DNA of 5,506 nucleotides from Moraxellaceae bacterium. Its GTDB lineage: Bacteria > Pseudomonadota > Gammaproteobacteria > Pseudomonadales > Ketobacteraceae. The notes below the pieces were generated by a model. That model was not told the origin of the DNA. It did not search any database and saw only the letters and a program-made list of their open reading frames with translations. Shown in pieces: positions 5,171 through 5,506 of this stretch; within the stretch, counting starts at the first letter, position 1, and each line of letters starts with the position of its first letter. The stretch covers positions 25,016-30,521 of the forward strand of contig NVVG01000026.1 of NCBI GenBank assembly GCA_002402125.1, written 5' to 3'. The position numbers were made by a program, and so were the translations under genes.

Positions 5171-5506
5171 CTATGCTGGTTGATTCTTTAAACCCACAAA
5201 ATACAAAAGAAAATTAACCACTAAGTGTAGACAGGTCGCTAGCACTACAATGCCTACAGAATCAATGAGCGATGGGGTGAAGAAAATAGGCATAAACAAG
5301 ACACACCCAAAAACAGAATCTGCTTGGTCAACCAGCAGAAATATTGCGCCCTTAAGCCCGCTGCTGTTGGTGCCAGGTTGAATATCTAAACGACGTTTAA
5401 TGAGGCTATTAGGTAGCTCTGCAAGCACATAAGCAAACCCCATTATCGAACCATAGAGCATTCCTTCAAATGGATAATTCCAGTCACGATATGGAAGCAT
5501 AGAAAC
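5171..5506 (-). CDS. CarS-like CDP-lipid synthase, N-terminus outside window
   Basis: The C-terminal 111 codons of an integral membrane protein of the CarS/CDP-archaeol synthase (formerly DUF46) family, related to CdsA. These transfer CMP from CTP to a phosphatidic-acid-like lipid to give a CDP-activated lipid. Visible: a helix (about GSIMGFAYVLAE), then ELPNSLIKRR and a later LVDQADSVFG, which correspond to the CdsA/CarS nucleotide motif S-x2-KR...D-x2-D, then two further hydrophobic segments. An ATG at 5500 is in frame, but codons stay open to the window edge and CarS proteins have about 160-180 residues, so roughly 50 N-terminal residues probably lie beyond. It is the upstream gene of the cluster leading to psd. 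In a bacterium the product is more likely CDP-diacylglycerol than CDP-archaeol. Confidence 0.8.
   Translation of the reverse strand, partial: VSMLPYRDWNYPFEGMLYGSIMGFAYVLAELPNSLIKRRLDIQPGTNSSGLKGAIFLLVDQADSVFGCVLFMPIFFTPSLIDSVGIVVLATCLHLVVNFLLYFVGLKNQPA

Overview
The window looks like chromosomal DNA of a Gram-negative, probably gammaproteobacterial, bacterium with moderately AT-rich DNA. The clues are a predicted inner-membrane motor whose second subunit ends in a peptidoglycan-binding (OmpA/MotB) domain, a small single-domain FKBP, and a phosphatidylserine decarboxylase lying beside a CDP-lipid synthase. No rRNA, tRNA, CRISPR array, transposase or phage gene is visible.

Left part (1-3316, + strand): after about 360 bp with little coding signal comes a tightly coupled two-gene operon. 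Gene 1 (best start GTG 360, 685 aa) has a MotB/ZorB-like N-terminal membrane anchor with the channel Asp, about 450 residues of coiled coil, and a C-terminal OmpA/MotB-like domain. Gene 2 (2417-3316, 299 aa, sharing one base with the gene 1 stop) is a three-helix MotA/ExbB/ZorA-type channel subunit. Together they predict an ion-driven stator-type motor. In Zorya anti-phage systems the long helical tail is on the MotA-like subunit, in the cytoplasm. Here it is on the MotB-like subunit, on the periplasmic side, and the gene order is reversed. Inside the coiled coil I find six in-register tandem repeats of exactly 46 residues. This operon is the most unusual part of the window. A defence role is inference only, since no ZorC, ZorD or ZorE-like partner is present.

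Middle (3317-4122, + strand): a well-formed sigma70-type promoter (TTGAAC, 17 bp, TATAGT) precedes a 64-codon gene for a tail-anchored single-pass protein of unknown function. A spacer with two small inverted repeats follows, then a complete FKBP-type prolyl isomerase gene.

Right part (4163-5506, - strand): a phospholipid gene cluster convergent with the FKBP gene. It is read from the right edge as a CarS-like CDP-lipid synthase (N-terminus outside the window), then a 34-codon ORF resembling only the first membrane helix of a CDP-alcohol phosphatidyltransferase, then psd. The 34-codon ORF overlaps psd by ATGA. The expected pathway is CDP-diacylglycerol to phosphatidylserine to phosphatidylethanolamine. 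The middle enzyme appears to have been reduced to a stub.
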